From an uncultured Clostridia bacterium (GTDB lineage: Bacteria > Bacillota > Clostridia > Oscillospirales > Ruminococcaceae), in NCBI GenBank assembly GCA_947624425.1, contig CANQKG010000011.1:1-16002 (forward strand): a DNA stretch of 16,002 nucleotides. The letters are read 5' to 3'. Below the pieces are notes generated by a model that worked only from the letters and a program-made list of their open reading frames with translations, was not told where the DNA came from and searched no databases. The stretch's first letter is position 1. Every line of letters starts with the position of its first letter. Made by a program: the position numbers and the translations under genes. Below are positions 5,729 to 12,662 of this stretch, piece by piece.

Positions 5729-6862
5729 ATGCCAATTTATAAGCTCAATGGATCAAAAAACGGAAAGCAGCGATACCGTGTGCGGGTCAATTACACAGAC
5801 CGCAACGGCAAGGCGCACCAGATAGAGCGAATCACCTACGGCATGACCGAGGCGAAGAGGCTGGAGCGGGCGCTGGCGGACGATTACAAGGCGTCTGATC
5901 AGTCCACGCCGCGCATGACCGTGCGGGACTTATATCGGGAGTACATGGCGGCAAAGGAGCATGAGGTGCGCCGCAGCACTTATGATAAGACTATGCGCAC
6001 ATTTGACCACCATATCTTGCCGCAGCTCGGCGATCTACGGATCGACCGGCTGTCCGCAATCAGCCTGCAAAGGTGGAAAAATGATATTGCCGGACGCGGG
6101 CTGTCGATCGTCACCCAGCGCCATATTTACGCCGAGTTCCACACGATGCTCAATTATGCGGTACGAATGGAGTACCTCCACCGCAACCCGCTGCAGACGG
6201 TCGGAAATTTCAAAAGCCCGGATTTTGTCACGCCGCAGGACAAGCTCCACTATTACACGCCGGAACAATTTTTACAGTATATTGCCATGGCGAAGCGGGA
6301 CGCCGAAGCCAAAAACTCGCTCACTGACTGGGGGTATTATGTCTTTTTTATGATCGCTTTTTACACCGGTATGCGCAAAGGCGAGATCAACGCCCTCAAA
6401 TGGAGCGATATAGAGGGCAATATCCTCCTTGTGCGCCGCTCGGTCTGCCAAAAGCTCAAAGGGGTGGGGCTTGTGGAAACACCCCCAAAAAACAGAACCT
6501 CCTACCGGTCGCTGACCATACCGCGCCCCTTAATGGACGCGCTGGAAGAACACCGCGCCCGCTACCGACAAAACGGCATATATTCGGACGATCTCAGGGT
6601 ATGCGGCGGCATAGAGTGTCTGAGCGACAGTTCGCTGTCCAATCGCAACAGTCATTTTGCTGCCGAAGCGGGTCTGCCGCATATCCGTATCCATGATTTT
6701 CGGCATAGCCACGCCTCTCTCCTTGCCAATGAGGGGATCAATATACAGGAGATTGCCCAGCGGCTGGGTCACGCCAAGATCGAACAGACCTGGAACACAT
6801 ATTCCCACCTTTACCCCCGCGAGGAGGAGCGGGCAGTCGCCATTTTGGATCGGATAAAATGA
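5729..6862 (+). CDS. Tyrosine integrase with AP2-like arm-binding domain
   Basis: A 377-aa phage/ICE-type integrase expected to insert and excise the element at a tRNA gene. Domains in order: N-terminal AP2-like arm-binding domain (about 1-55, QRYRVRVNYTDRNGKAHQ), SAM-like core-binding domain (about 62-155) and catalytic domain (about 170-377). The catalytic residues are all present: R216 (TGMRKGE), K254, H322-x-x-R325 (HDFRH), H348 (RLGHA) and Y358 (NTYSH). GGGAGGG lies 7-8 nt before the ATG. It reads toward attR, which begins about 150 bp after its stop; short repeats just downstream look like arm-type sites. Full length and intact. Confidence 0.95.
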   Translation: MPIYKLNGSKNGKQRYRVRVNYTDRNGKAHQIERITYGMTEAKRLERALADDYKASDQSTPRMTVRDLYREYMAAKEHEVRRSTYDKTMRTFDHHILPQLGDLRIDRLSAISLQRWKNDIAGRGLSIVTQRHIYAEFHTMLNYAVRMEYLHRNPLQTVGNFKSPDFVTPQDKLHYYTPEQFLQYIAMAKRDAEAKNSLTDWGYYVFFMIAFYTGMRKGEINALKWSDIEGNILLVRRSVCQKLKGVGLVETPPKNRTSYRSLTIPRPLMDALEEHRARYRQNGIYSDDLRVCGGIECLSDSSLSNRNSHFAAEAGLPHIRIHDFRHSHASLLANEGINIQEIAQRLGHAKIEQTWNTYSHLYPREEERAVAILDRIK

Positions 6863-6873
6863 TCGAATGAAAA

Positions 6874-6907
6874 ACACGAATTTAACACGAATTTTCACAA
6901 AATCGTG
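6874..6907 (+). repeat. Candidate integrase arm-type sites
   Basis: ACACGAATTT occurs at 6874-6883 and again at 6885-6894 (11-bp period), followed by an inverted relative AAAATCGTG at 6899-6907. They lie between the integrase stop and attR, where arm sites for the AP2-like domain are expected. The assignment is by position and repeat pattern only. Confidence 0.45.
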
Positions 6908-7013
6908 ATTTTTGACCAAAACCAACCAACCCAACGAAAACCGAAAAACCGCCTATTTGCAAGCGATTACGGACTTCATGGGGATAACAAAAATCATAAA
7001 AATACTTACTTTG

Positions 7014-7034
7014 CAAATCCAGCTACCCCAGCCA
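7014..7034 (+). other. attR: displaced 3' end of a tRNA-Gln gene
   Basis: Twenty-one bases match the last part of a tRNA-Gln gene: the end of the T-loop (CAAAT), the 3' T-stem strand CCAGC, the acceptor strand TACCCCA, and GCCA. The 5' part of the tRNA is absent, since the bases before 7014 do not pair with the T-stem. A tRNA-type terminator follows at once. Such a fragment beside an integrase is the usual right attachment site of an element inserted into the 3' end of a tRNA gene. The intact tRNA-Gln and attL should lie to the left of the window. Confidence 0.8.
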
Positions 7035-7077
7035 AAAATCGGCAAGTGTCAAAAGACGCTTGCCGATTTTACTTTTT
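7035..7077 (+). terminator. Terminator of the interrupted tRNA-Gln locus
   Basis: A 16-bp stem (7035-7050 with 7055-7070, one mismatched pair, AAAA loop; core TCGGCAAG/CTTGCCGA) followed by a T-rich tract. It directly follows the tRNA-Gln fragment, so it is probably the original terminator of that tRNA, now separated from it by the element. Confidence 0.8.
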
Positions 7078-7102
7078 CACTCTTCACTTTTTCACTTTTC
7101 AC
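7073..7102 (+). repeat. 15-bp tandem repeat
   Basis: Two near-identical 15-bp units built on TTTTTCAC and TCTTCAC/TTTTCAC at 7073-7087 and 7088-7102. It is a short low-complexity repeat between the tRNA terminator and the ferritin promoter, with no known role. Confidence 0.6.
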
Positions 7103-7128
7103 TGAAAAACTTCCTGTCTTGGGTGGTA

Positions 7129-7157
7129 TTGCATTTTTCAAACAAAAGCGGTATAAT
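7129..7157 (+). promoter_or_regulatory. Ferritin promoter
   Basis: TTGCAT (7129-7134) and TATAAT (7152-7157) with a 17-bp spacer, about 25 bp before the ferritin ribosome binding site. No clear iron-box or PerR-like palindrome overlaps it. Confidence 0.75.
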
Positions 7158-7188
7158 AAAAGAAATTACAGCACAGGAGGTCATGATT

Positions 7189-7704
7189 ATGCTGAATCAA
7201 AACATTGCGGACATGCTCAACGATCAGGTCAACAAGGAACTCTACTCCGCCTATCTCTACCTCGATTTCGCAAACTACTATGCGGACGAGGGACTGGACG
7301 GGTTCCAAAACTGGTACGAAGTACAGGCAAAGGAAGAGCGGGATCATGCCATGATCATCCGCCGGTATTTGCAGGATAACGGCGTGAGGGTCACCTTCCC
7401 CGCTATTGCCGAGCCGGACAAGGCTTTCCATGCGCATATCGACCCGCTGAAGGCAGGTTTGGAGCATGAGCAGTATGTCACCTCGCTGATCTCCGACATC
7501 TATTCCGCCGCATTTGACGCCAAGGATTTCAAGACCATGCAGTTTTTGGATTGGTTTGTCAAGGAGCAGGTGGAGGAGGAGAAAAACGCCGACGATCTCA
7601 TTAAGAAAATGGAGCTGTTCGGCAGCGATCCGAAAGGGCTGTATATGCTCAATCAGGAGCTTTTGGCTCGCGTCTACACGCCCTCGACCATGCTTGCGGA
7701 ATAA
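7189..7704 (+). CDS. ftnA: Ferritin (FtnA type, non-haem)
   Basis: A 171-aa ferritin that oxidises Fe(II) at a di-iron centre and stores it as a mineral in a 24-subunit cytosolic shell. Ferroxidase ligands fall at the FtnA positions: E17, E50, H53, E94, Q127 and E130. The four-helix bundle and short C-terminal helix are complete. The start at 7189 (MLNQN) is fixed by AGGAGGT 7 nt upstream; in-frame ATGs further upstream lack such spacing or precede the promoter. It has its own promoter and terminator, so it is a single-gene unit. It is the first chromosomal gene beyond the element's attR, and insertion did not disturb it. Confidence 0.95.
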   Translation: MLNQNIADMLNDQVNKELYSAYLYLDFANYYADEGLDGFQNWYEVQAKEERDHAMIIRRYLQDNGVRVTFPAIAEPDKAFHAHIDPLKAGLEHEQYVTSLISDIYSAAFDAKDFKTMQFLDWFVKEQVEEEKNADDLIKKMELFGSDPKGLYMLNQELLARVYTPSTMLAE

Positions 7705-7714
7705 AAACAGCAGA

Positions 7715-7747
7715 AAATCGCCGCACTTTAAGTGCGGCGGTTTTTTT
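7715..7747. terminator. Bidirectional terminator between ferritin and DUF368 genes
   Basis: A GC-rich 10-bp stem (CGCCGCACTT 7719-7728 with AAGTGCGGCG 7730-7739), with A-rich flank on the left and seven T on the right, lies between the convergent genes. It can stop transcription from both sides. Confidence 0.85.
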
Positions 7748-8633
7748 ATTTCCGGATTGCTTTTTTGAGCAGCTGCAAGCCCCAGATCACGCAGCCGCCG
7801 ATCACAAATGCGATCACGCAGCCGACCGTCACTTTCGAAAGGGTCAGCGGCGGCTGCGGCGTATCCAGCGTGGTCGGCCCCATCACGATCGCGTAAAGGG
7901 AGCCGAGCATCAGCCCGAGTACCAGATAGATCATCTGCGGACGGAACCGCACCAGACATTTTTTGATGATCTTGACCACCGTCACAAAGCCGATCAATAT
8001 ACCGATCCCGAAGCAGACAAGCATCGGCAGCGCATGAAAGTTTAGATGAATGAGATCCTTGATCCCGCTGATGACCGCAAGATACAGCCCGAAGATCAAA
8101 AGAAGGGTAGAGCCGGAAATGCCGGGCAGCACCATCGCCGAAATGGCAACCGCGCCCGCCAAGAGCGCATATCCGCCCAGACCCAATGTGAAAACAGAGG
8201 TGTCGATCCCGCCGGTCTCGCCGGTCGGATTAAAATAGGTGATCAGCGCCACCGCCGTGATCCCGATAAGGACAAAAATCATCTGCCAATAGTGACCGCG
8301 CAGCGTTTCTTTTTCCTCCGAAACAATGACCGGGATCGCAAAGACGATAAAGCCCAGAAAAAGCGAGGAAACAATATAAATGTGCGATTCAAAGACCCGA
8401 CTGAGGATCAGCACCGCCGGAAGGAAGCCCAGCAGCCAGCCGGCCGCCAGCTTCAAAAGAAACTTCAGCGCTTTGATTCGCTCGGCTTTCTTACCCGATA
8501 TCAGCGCGTCAATCGAACCGATAAACTCGTCGTAAAAGCCCATAATAAAGGCGATCGTGCCGCCCGACACGCCCGGAACGCTGTCCGCCAGCGCCATCAG
8601 CGCGCCGCCCAGTACATTGATGAATGAATTCAT
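7746..8633 (-). CDS. DUF368 family membrane protein, PopT-like undecaprenyl-phosphate translocase
   Basis: A 295-aa polytopic membrane protein of the DUF368 family; PopT members recycle undecaprenyl phosphate from the outer to the inner face of the membrane for wall and envelope polymer synthesis. About eight to nine hydrophobic segments are visible. Two related motifs, PGVSGGT (residues 20-26) and PGISGST (170-176), mark the two halves of the family's internal repeat. GGGAG lies about 9 nt before the ATG, with a promoter at 8663-8691. It is a monocistronic gene convergent with ferritin. Family assignment is firm; the substrate is taken from studied family members. Confidence 0.88.
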   Translation of the reverse strand: MNSFINVLGGALMALADSVPGVSGGTIAFIMGFYDEFIGSIDALISGKKAERIKALKFLLKLAAGWLLGFLPAVLILSRVFESHIYIVSSLFLGFIVFAIPVIVSEEKETLRGHYWQMIFVLIGITAVALITYFNPTGETGGIDTSVFTLGLGGYALLAGAVAISAMVLPGISGSTLLLIFGLYLAVISGIKDLIHLNFHALPMLVCFGIGILIGFVTVVKIIKKCLVRFRPQMIYLVLGLMLGSLYAIVMGPTTLDTPQPPLTLSKVTVGCVIAFVIGGCVIWGLQLLKKAIRK

Positions 8634-8662
8634 GTCCCCGCTCCCTTTTCATTTCTGTCCAT

Positions 8663-8691
8663 ATCATAGCATAGTTATGCCGCCAAAACAA
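8663..8691 (-). promoter_or_regulatory. Promoter of the DUF368 gene
   Basis: On the minus strand there is TTGTTT (8686-8691) and TATGAT (8663-8668) with a 17-bp spacer, about 30 bp before the start codon at 8633. Confidence 0.65.
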
Positions 8692-8773
8692 GTGAAATCA
8701 CAGATTTTCCGGTCAAAAGCAGGGAGAGGACTGCCGCAAGCATATCCGGGATGTGCAGTAATATCGTTTTGCC

Positions 8774-9844
8774 CTATTGCGCGGCGAGCGAATCTGCGGA
8801 CAGCCGTTCTTTCATATCCCGCAAGTGTTTTTGGAAAATGGAACGGTCACATCCGATGCGGAATTTTGCCCCGGTTGTTCTGCACAGGCGCACATAATCT
8901 TTTGCCAGCGCACCGGGCAGATTGAGGCGTTCAAAGACCGCCTTATAGTATTCGGGCAAGAAGGTTTCCGCCCGGAAGGTCTCGTAAAACAGCGGCAGCG
9001 TCACCGCGTCGGAAACGGTTTTCGCGTCCAGCGCCGCGAGGTTTTCTAGGTCCTGCGGCTCCACGATGGGTGCGAGCATCTGCATGACGTAGCCGGTATT
9101 CAAATCGACGGAATCAAAATACCGGTCAAGCGGTACGTCCTCCGTCGAACAGCGGCGAAGCACATCGGCAGGCGTGTTGCAAGTCAACAGTTTTTCATAC
9201 GAGATCGGCGGAAGAAAACAGCCGCAGCGCCGAATGGTTCCTGCCACATCTTTCAAAATATCCCGCTGCTCCTCTTCGGCAGCCGCCAAGAAGAAATCGG
9301 CGGAAAATTCACGGAACCGGCTGCTTGTTTTGAGCGCCTTGTTGACCCAATAGGAAAATCCTTCCCGTTGTGTTTCCGGCGTATGATTGCGGCTGAACCA
9401 GCTTGCTTCCCAATAGCCGTAAAAATCGGAATTTGCATCGGAGAGGCGGCTGATCGGCGTCGTGTTGAGGCGAAGGGTCACCGCCGCCCTTCCTCCGTGG
9501 GCGCGATGGTAGGTCGCGCCTGTAATTTCATGGATTGCAAGATCCCAGCCTCCTCCGTTCCTCTCCGTAAAGCATGCGCACTGCGCCGAACAGGCGCCTT
9601 TATGCCGCTTTTTAGGAAAACGCTGCGTTAGTTCGGGCAATTTTACTTCCTTGCCGGCGAAACTTTCTCCGAGCAGATTGCAGATTTCGGTAATCTCCTG
9701 TTCGTTTTCCAAAAAATAAAAGTACACTTCCTGCGGGCGATCGCTTTTTGGGGCGTTTCGCCTTTTTCTTTTGCCCAGAGTCAGCGAATCCCGTGCCAAC
9801 CCGAAATGCTTTTCCAGCAGTTCTTTTACAACCGTATGTGTCAT
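8774..9844 (-). CDS. Unrecognised 356-aa soluble protein
   Basis: I do not recognise this family. The protein is soluble, without signal peptide or membrane segments. It has a basic stretch near residues 24-35 (GKRKRRNAP), a cysteine cluster near 83-92 (GACSAQCACF), a Trp/aromatic-rich middle (DFYGYWEASWFSRNHTPETQ) and a helical C-terminal half. The start at 9844 (MTHTVVKEL) is preferred because AGGAATGG lies about 7 nt upstream, while the upstream start at 9877 has none. It is monocistronic, with no terminator seen on its 3' side before the next gene. A 31-bp element just upstream (9911-9941) resembles one near the nuclease remnant at 14680. The function is unknown. Confidence 0.75.
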   Translation of the reverse strand: MTHTVVKELLEKHFGLARDSLTLGKRKRRNAPKSDRPQEVYFYFLENEQEITEICNLLGESFAGKEVKLPELTQRFPKKRHKGACSAQCACFTERNGGGWDLAIHEITGATYHRAHGGRAAVTLRLNTTPISRLSDANSDFYGYWEASWFSRNHTPETQREGFSYWVNKALKTSSRFREFSADFFLAAAEEEQRDILKDVAGTIRRCGCFLPPISYEKLLTCNTPADVLRRCSTEDVPLDRYFDSVDLNTGYVMQMLAPIVEPQDLENLAALDAKTVSDAVTLPLFYETFRAETFLPEYYKAVFERLNLPGALAKDYVRLCRTTGAKFRIGCDRSIFQKHLRDMKERLSADSLAAQ

Positions 9845-9910
9845 TTTTCCATTCCTTTCTGCATCCGAACTTTTCACATCGACCTGCTGAACCTACGATA
9901 GCAGATTTTA

Positions 9911-9941
9911 TGTACCAAAAACGACCCGTTTAATGTGGTAC
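9911..9941. promoter_or_regulatory. 31-bp GTAC-ended element, copy 1
   Basis: The element begins TGTACCAAAAA and ends GTGGTAC, so its ends form GTACCA...TGGTAC, and the middle holds AAACG-ACC-CGTTT. It matches a second element at 14615-14645 at 24 of 31 positions. It lies in the divergent region between the unknown 356-aa gene and the small membrane protein gene. I infer a shared operator or promoter. Confidence 0.5.
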
Positions 9942-10047
9942 TTTTATAACAGAGCGGCGGAGCAAGACAAAATTTGCAGTTTTGCCGAACAGCAGGATAT
10001 ACAAAAAATTGGTTCGTAATGGAGGTGGAAGCAACAGAAATAAAGGT

Positions 10048-10076
10048 TTGAGAAAAGTGACAGAATGCGCTACAAT
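10048..10076 (+). promoter_or_regulatory. Promoter of the small membrane protein / LRR operon
   Basis: TTGAGA (10048-10053) and TACAAT (10071-10076) with a 17-bp spacer. The predicted start near 10083 lies before the ATG at 10104 and after an upstream in-frame ATG at 10065, which supports the shorter coding region. Confidence 0.7.
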
Positions 10077-10103
10077 AAAATTAGGAAAGGAAAGTTGGTT
10101 TCG

Positions 10104-10493
10104 ATGACAAATCGAGAGTTTGAAGAACAAGTAAAAATTCAACAAGAAGCACTTCGTCGAGAGAGTGAGAGGAAAGCTAAGAAAGCTGCTGACGTTGCAC
10201 TATTTGCCGGTGCGCTCAGCGGGAATAAGCAGATTTCGGATCTATGCAGATCCATGATTCAGGGAAGGGTATATGGATATACTGCTCTGCTGGCGATGCT
10301 GGTAGGGATGATTGTTGGCGGCTTGTGGCATCTTCCTATCCTGTTTACCATTCCATGTATTGCAGTATGCGTATGGGTCCATCAAATGGCTAAAGGTACA
10401 GGAGCGTGGTTTCTTGCTGTCATACTTGATGTTGCTGTTTTTGCATTCTGGGCACTCATGAGGTTTGGCGTTATGCCATGCTGTTGGGAGTGA
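10104..10493 (+). CDS. Hypothetical small membrane protein
   Basis: A 129-aa protein. A charged, probably coiled-coil N-terminus (EEQVKIQQEALRRESERKAKKAAD, residues 6-30) is followed by two to three transmembrane helices (about 56-75, 76-92 and 97-116). GGAAAG lies 9 nt before the ATG. It is the first gene of a likely operon with the leucine-rich-repeat protein, whose start is 21 bp downstream. No family is recognised. The paired cysteines at the C-terminus (MPCCWE) are distinctive. Confidence 0.7.
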   Translation: MTNREFEEQVKIQQEALRRESERKAKKAADVALFAGALSGNKQISDLCRSMIQGRVYGYTALLAMLVGMIVGGLWHLPILFTIPCIAVCVWVHQMAKGTGAWFLAVILDVAVFAFWALMRFGVMPCCWE

Positions 10494-10514
10494 AAGAAGG
10501 ATGAGGAGGAAAAA

Positions 10515-11417
10515 ATGATAGAATTTGAAATTGAAAACGGTGTACTGAAAGGGTATGTTACAGAAGAAATCGTCCTGCCGGAGGGTGTGACCGAAATCGG
10601 AGATGAGGCATTTGCAGGCTGCAATTCCATGAACGCAGTCGTTCTGCCGCAGGGCGTTCAAAAAATCGGCGCCGGAGCATTCGAGGACTGCAAAAATCTC
10701 AAAAGCGTGACGCTGCCGAACAGTCTTATAGAGATTGGTAGGAGCGCTTTTGACGGTTGCAAAGAGCTGTCGTCGATCACGATTCCCGACAGCGTGACTG
10801 AAATCGGAGAAGAAGTCTTCCACTCGTGCAAGAATCTGACCGACGTTACCCTGCCAACCAGTTTTAAAAAGATCGGCGCCGCAGTTTTTGCTCACTGCAC
10901 AAAGCTGTCGTCGATTACGATCCCGGACGGCGTGACCGAAATAGGGAAAGAAGCCTTCTTCTGGTGTGAGAATCTGACCGACGTCACCTTGCCAAACAGC
11001 CTTCGAAAGATCGGCGACGTAGCTTTTTCTTATTGTGAAGAGCTGCGGTCAATCACGATACCGGACGGCGTGGTCGAAATCGGAGAGGATGTCTTCTTCG
11101 CGTGCAAGAATCTGACCGACGTCATATTGCCAACCAGCTTGAAAAAAATCGGCGCCTCCGTTTTTGCTTATTGCAAAAAGCTGCCGATGATCACGATCCC
11201 GGAGGGTGTCGTCGAAATCGGAGAGAAAGCCTTCTTCACGTGTAAGAATTTGACCGACGTTACCCTGCCTGCCAGCCTGAAAAAGATGGGCGATGACGTA
11301 TTCAGCTATGATCCGCTTGACTATGAAAACAATATGCCGGTGACCATCCACGCCCCGAAAGGGTCGTATGCGGAGCAGTACGCCAAGGAAAACGGGTTCG
11401 CCTTTTGTGAAATATAG
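10515..11417 (+). CDS. BspA-type leucine-rich-repeat protein (LRR_5), no signal peptide
   Basis: A 300-aa protein made almost entirely of about 10.5 repeats of 23 residues following the LRR_5 pattern (LP.SL.KIG..AF..C..L.. and IPDGV.EIG), from residue 21 to about 265, with the common capping end (VTIHAPKGSYAEQYAKENGF). BspA-type repeats mediate protein or surface binding, but here there is no signal peptide, sortase motif or membrane helix, so it is probably cytoplasmic. GAGGAGG lies about 7 nt before the ATG. From residue 70 on the repeats alternate in two types, giving a 46-aa (138-bp) DNA-level repeat. The ligand is unknown. Confidence 0.88.
   Translation: MIEFEIENGVLKGYVTEEIVLPEGVTEIGDEAFAGCNSMNAVVLPQGVQKIGAGAFEDCKNLKSVTLPNSLIEIGRSAFDGCKELSSITIPDSVTEIGEEVFHSCKNLTDVTLPTSFKKIGAAVFAHCTKLSSITIPDGVTEIGKEAFFWCENLTDVTLPNSLRKIGDVAFSYCEELRSITIPDGVVEIGEDVFFACKNLTDVILPTSLKKIGASVFAYCKKLPMITIPEGVVEIGEKAFFTCKNLTDVTLPASLKKMGDDVFSYDPLDYENNMPVTIHAPKGSYAEQYAKENGFAFCEI
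10780..11320 (+). repeat. 138-bp internal tandem repeat in the LRR gene
   Basis: Nearly four copies of a 138-bp unit, each two LRR_5 repeats. A marker segment starting GACCGACGT recurs at about 10838, 10976, 11114 and 11252, exactly 138 bp apart. The DNA similarity points to recent internal duplication and possible copy-number change. Confidence 0.85.
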
Positions 11418-11534
11418 GGCAACGACAAAAAGGAAAAAAGCCAAAGGAGAAAGTACGGTCAAAACGAGGCAGAGGCGATCGCCCGAACCAAAGGCGTGAA
11501 GGCGGTCATTCACTGCCGGAAAGGAGAGCTTGCA

Positions 11535-12521
11535 ATGAACAGCTTTGAACCGAAAAAATTAGCGCTGCTGCGCATTTGGCAGATCCTCTGGGAACACAGC
11601 GACTATGAACACCCTCTGACGCAGAAGGAGATCGCGCAGCATCTGCAAAAGGATTACGGGATTTCCATTGAACGGAAGGCGATCAGCCACAATCTGTCCC
11701 TTTTGAAGGAGGCGGGCGCCGAGATCGAATCCTCGCGTGCCGGCAGTTATCTTGATTATCGGGATTTTGAGGACGCCGAGCTTCATCTGCTGATTGACGG
11801 CGTACTCTGCAGCCGCCACATCACCGCGAAGCGTTCCGCCGATCTCATCGAGCGGCTGTGCAAGCTTTCAAACAAGTATTTCCGTTCCCATGTCAAGAAC
11901 ATCTACTCGGTCGGGGATTGGAGCAAAACCGAAAACCCGGCACTATTTTACAACATTGAGATGATCGACGCGGCAATCGAGCAAAAATGCCGCATCGGCT
12001 ATGATTACAACAAAATCGGAATCGACAAAAAGCTGCATAAATCCTCCTATCAGGTGGTGACGCCCTACCGGATGCTGCTGCACAATCAGCGGTATTATCT
12101 GATGGCGTACAGCGAATATTGGGGAAATATGGTTTTTCACCGGCTGGACCGCATCACCAATATGCGGCTGACCGAGGAAAAGGCTACTCCGCTGTCCGCA
12201 GTCCCCGGATACGAAAACGGTCTGGATTACAAAAAGCTTGCCACCTCGATGCCATATATGTATTCCGACAAGCCGGAGCGGATCACCTTTCTTGCGGATG
12301 TCGCGATCGTCGATCAGATCGTGGACTGGTTCGGCGATGACGTCCGGTTCGCCAAATGTCCGGATGAAGGAAAAGTTGAGGCGACCGTCACCGCCAGCCC
12401 CAATGCCATGAAGCATTGGGCCATGCAGTATATCAACCATGTGGAGATCAAGTCACCTCAGTCGCTGGTGGAGCAGATAAAAGACAATCTGCGGAAAGCC
12501 GTGGAGAAGTACAGCGGCTAA
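11535..12521 (+). CDS. WYL-domain transcriptional regulator
   Basis: A 328-aa HTH-WYL regulator. Residues 5-65 form a winged helix (PLTQKEIAQHLQKDYGISIERKAISHNLSLLKEAG). The WYL domain lies at about 138-212 and includes RYYLMAYS (186-193) and FHRLDRI (201-207), followed by a WCX-type C-terminal extension. WYL proteins sense nucleic acids or nucleotides and often control phage-defence genes. The start at 11535 (MNSFEP) is chosen for AAGGAG 8-9 nt upstream; an upstream GTG at 11496 in the same frame lacks a good site. It is followed 141 bp later by a GmrSD-like gene in the same direction, which may be its target. Confidence 0.88.
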   Translation: MNSFEPKKLALLRIWQILWEHSDYEHPLTQKEIAQHLQKDYGISIERKAISHNLSLLKEAGAEIESSRAGSYLDYRDFEDAELHLLIDGVLCSRHITAKRSADLIERLCKLSNKYFRSHVKNIYSVGDWSKTENPALFYNIEMIDAAIEQKCRIGYDYNKIGIDKKLHKSSYQVVTPYRMLLHNQRYYLMAYSEYWGNMVFHRLDRITNMRLTEEKATPLSAVPGYENGLDYKKLATSMPYMYSDKPERITFLADVAIVDQIVDWFGDDVRFAKCPDEGKVEATVTASPNAMKHWAMQYINHVEIKSPQSLVEQIKDNLRKAVEKYSG

Positions 12522-12662
12522 CGGCGCATTCAATATCAAATCAAGACCCGCTTTCGGCCGGACAGCATTCCCCCTTTGATCGGGAAAGTGCTGCATGGAT
12601 CCGGTGCGCGGCAAAAGCATGATACATTGGATCTATTGACATTTAATGGAGAGGACTTTAAT
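12522..12662 (+). promoter_or_regulatory. Gap before the GmrSD-like gene with a possible promoter
   Basis: A TTGACA at 12636-12641 and TAATAT at 12659-12664 are 17 bp apart. The -10 box overlaps the likely start codon at 12663, so either the match is fortuitous or translation starts further in. GGAGAGG precedes 12663 by about 8 nt. No hairpin terminator is seen after the WYL gene, so read-through is possible. Confidence 0.3.

Noticed and set aside
8046..8627. 193-codon plus-strand open frame opposite the DUF368 gene
   Set aside because: It is antisense to a well-recognised membrane protein; its Arg/Gln-rich composition is what antisense of membrane codons gives.
10780..11320. CRISPR-like array
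   Set aside because: The regular 138-bp repeats are in frame and encode LRR_5 protein repeats; there are no short identical repeats with unique spacers.
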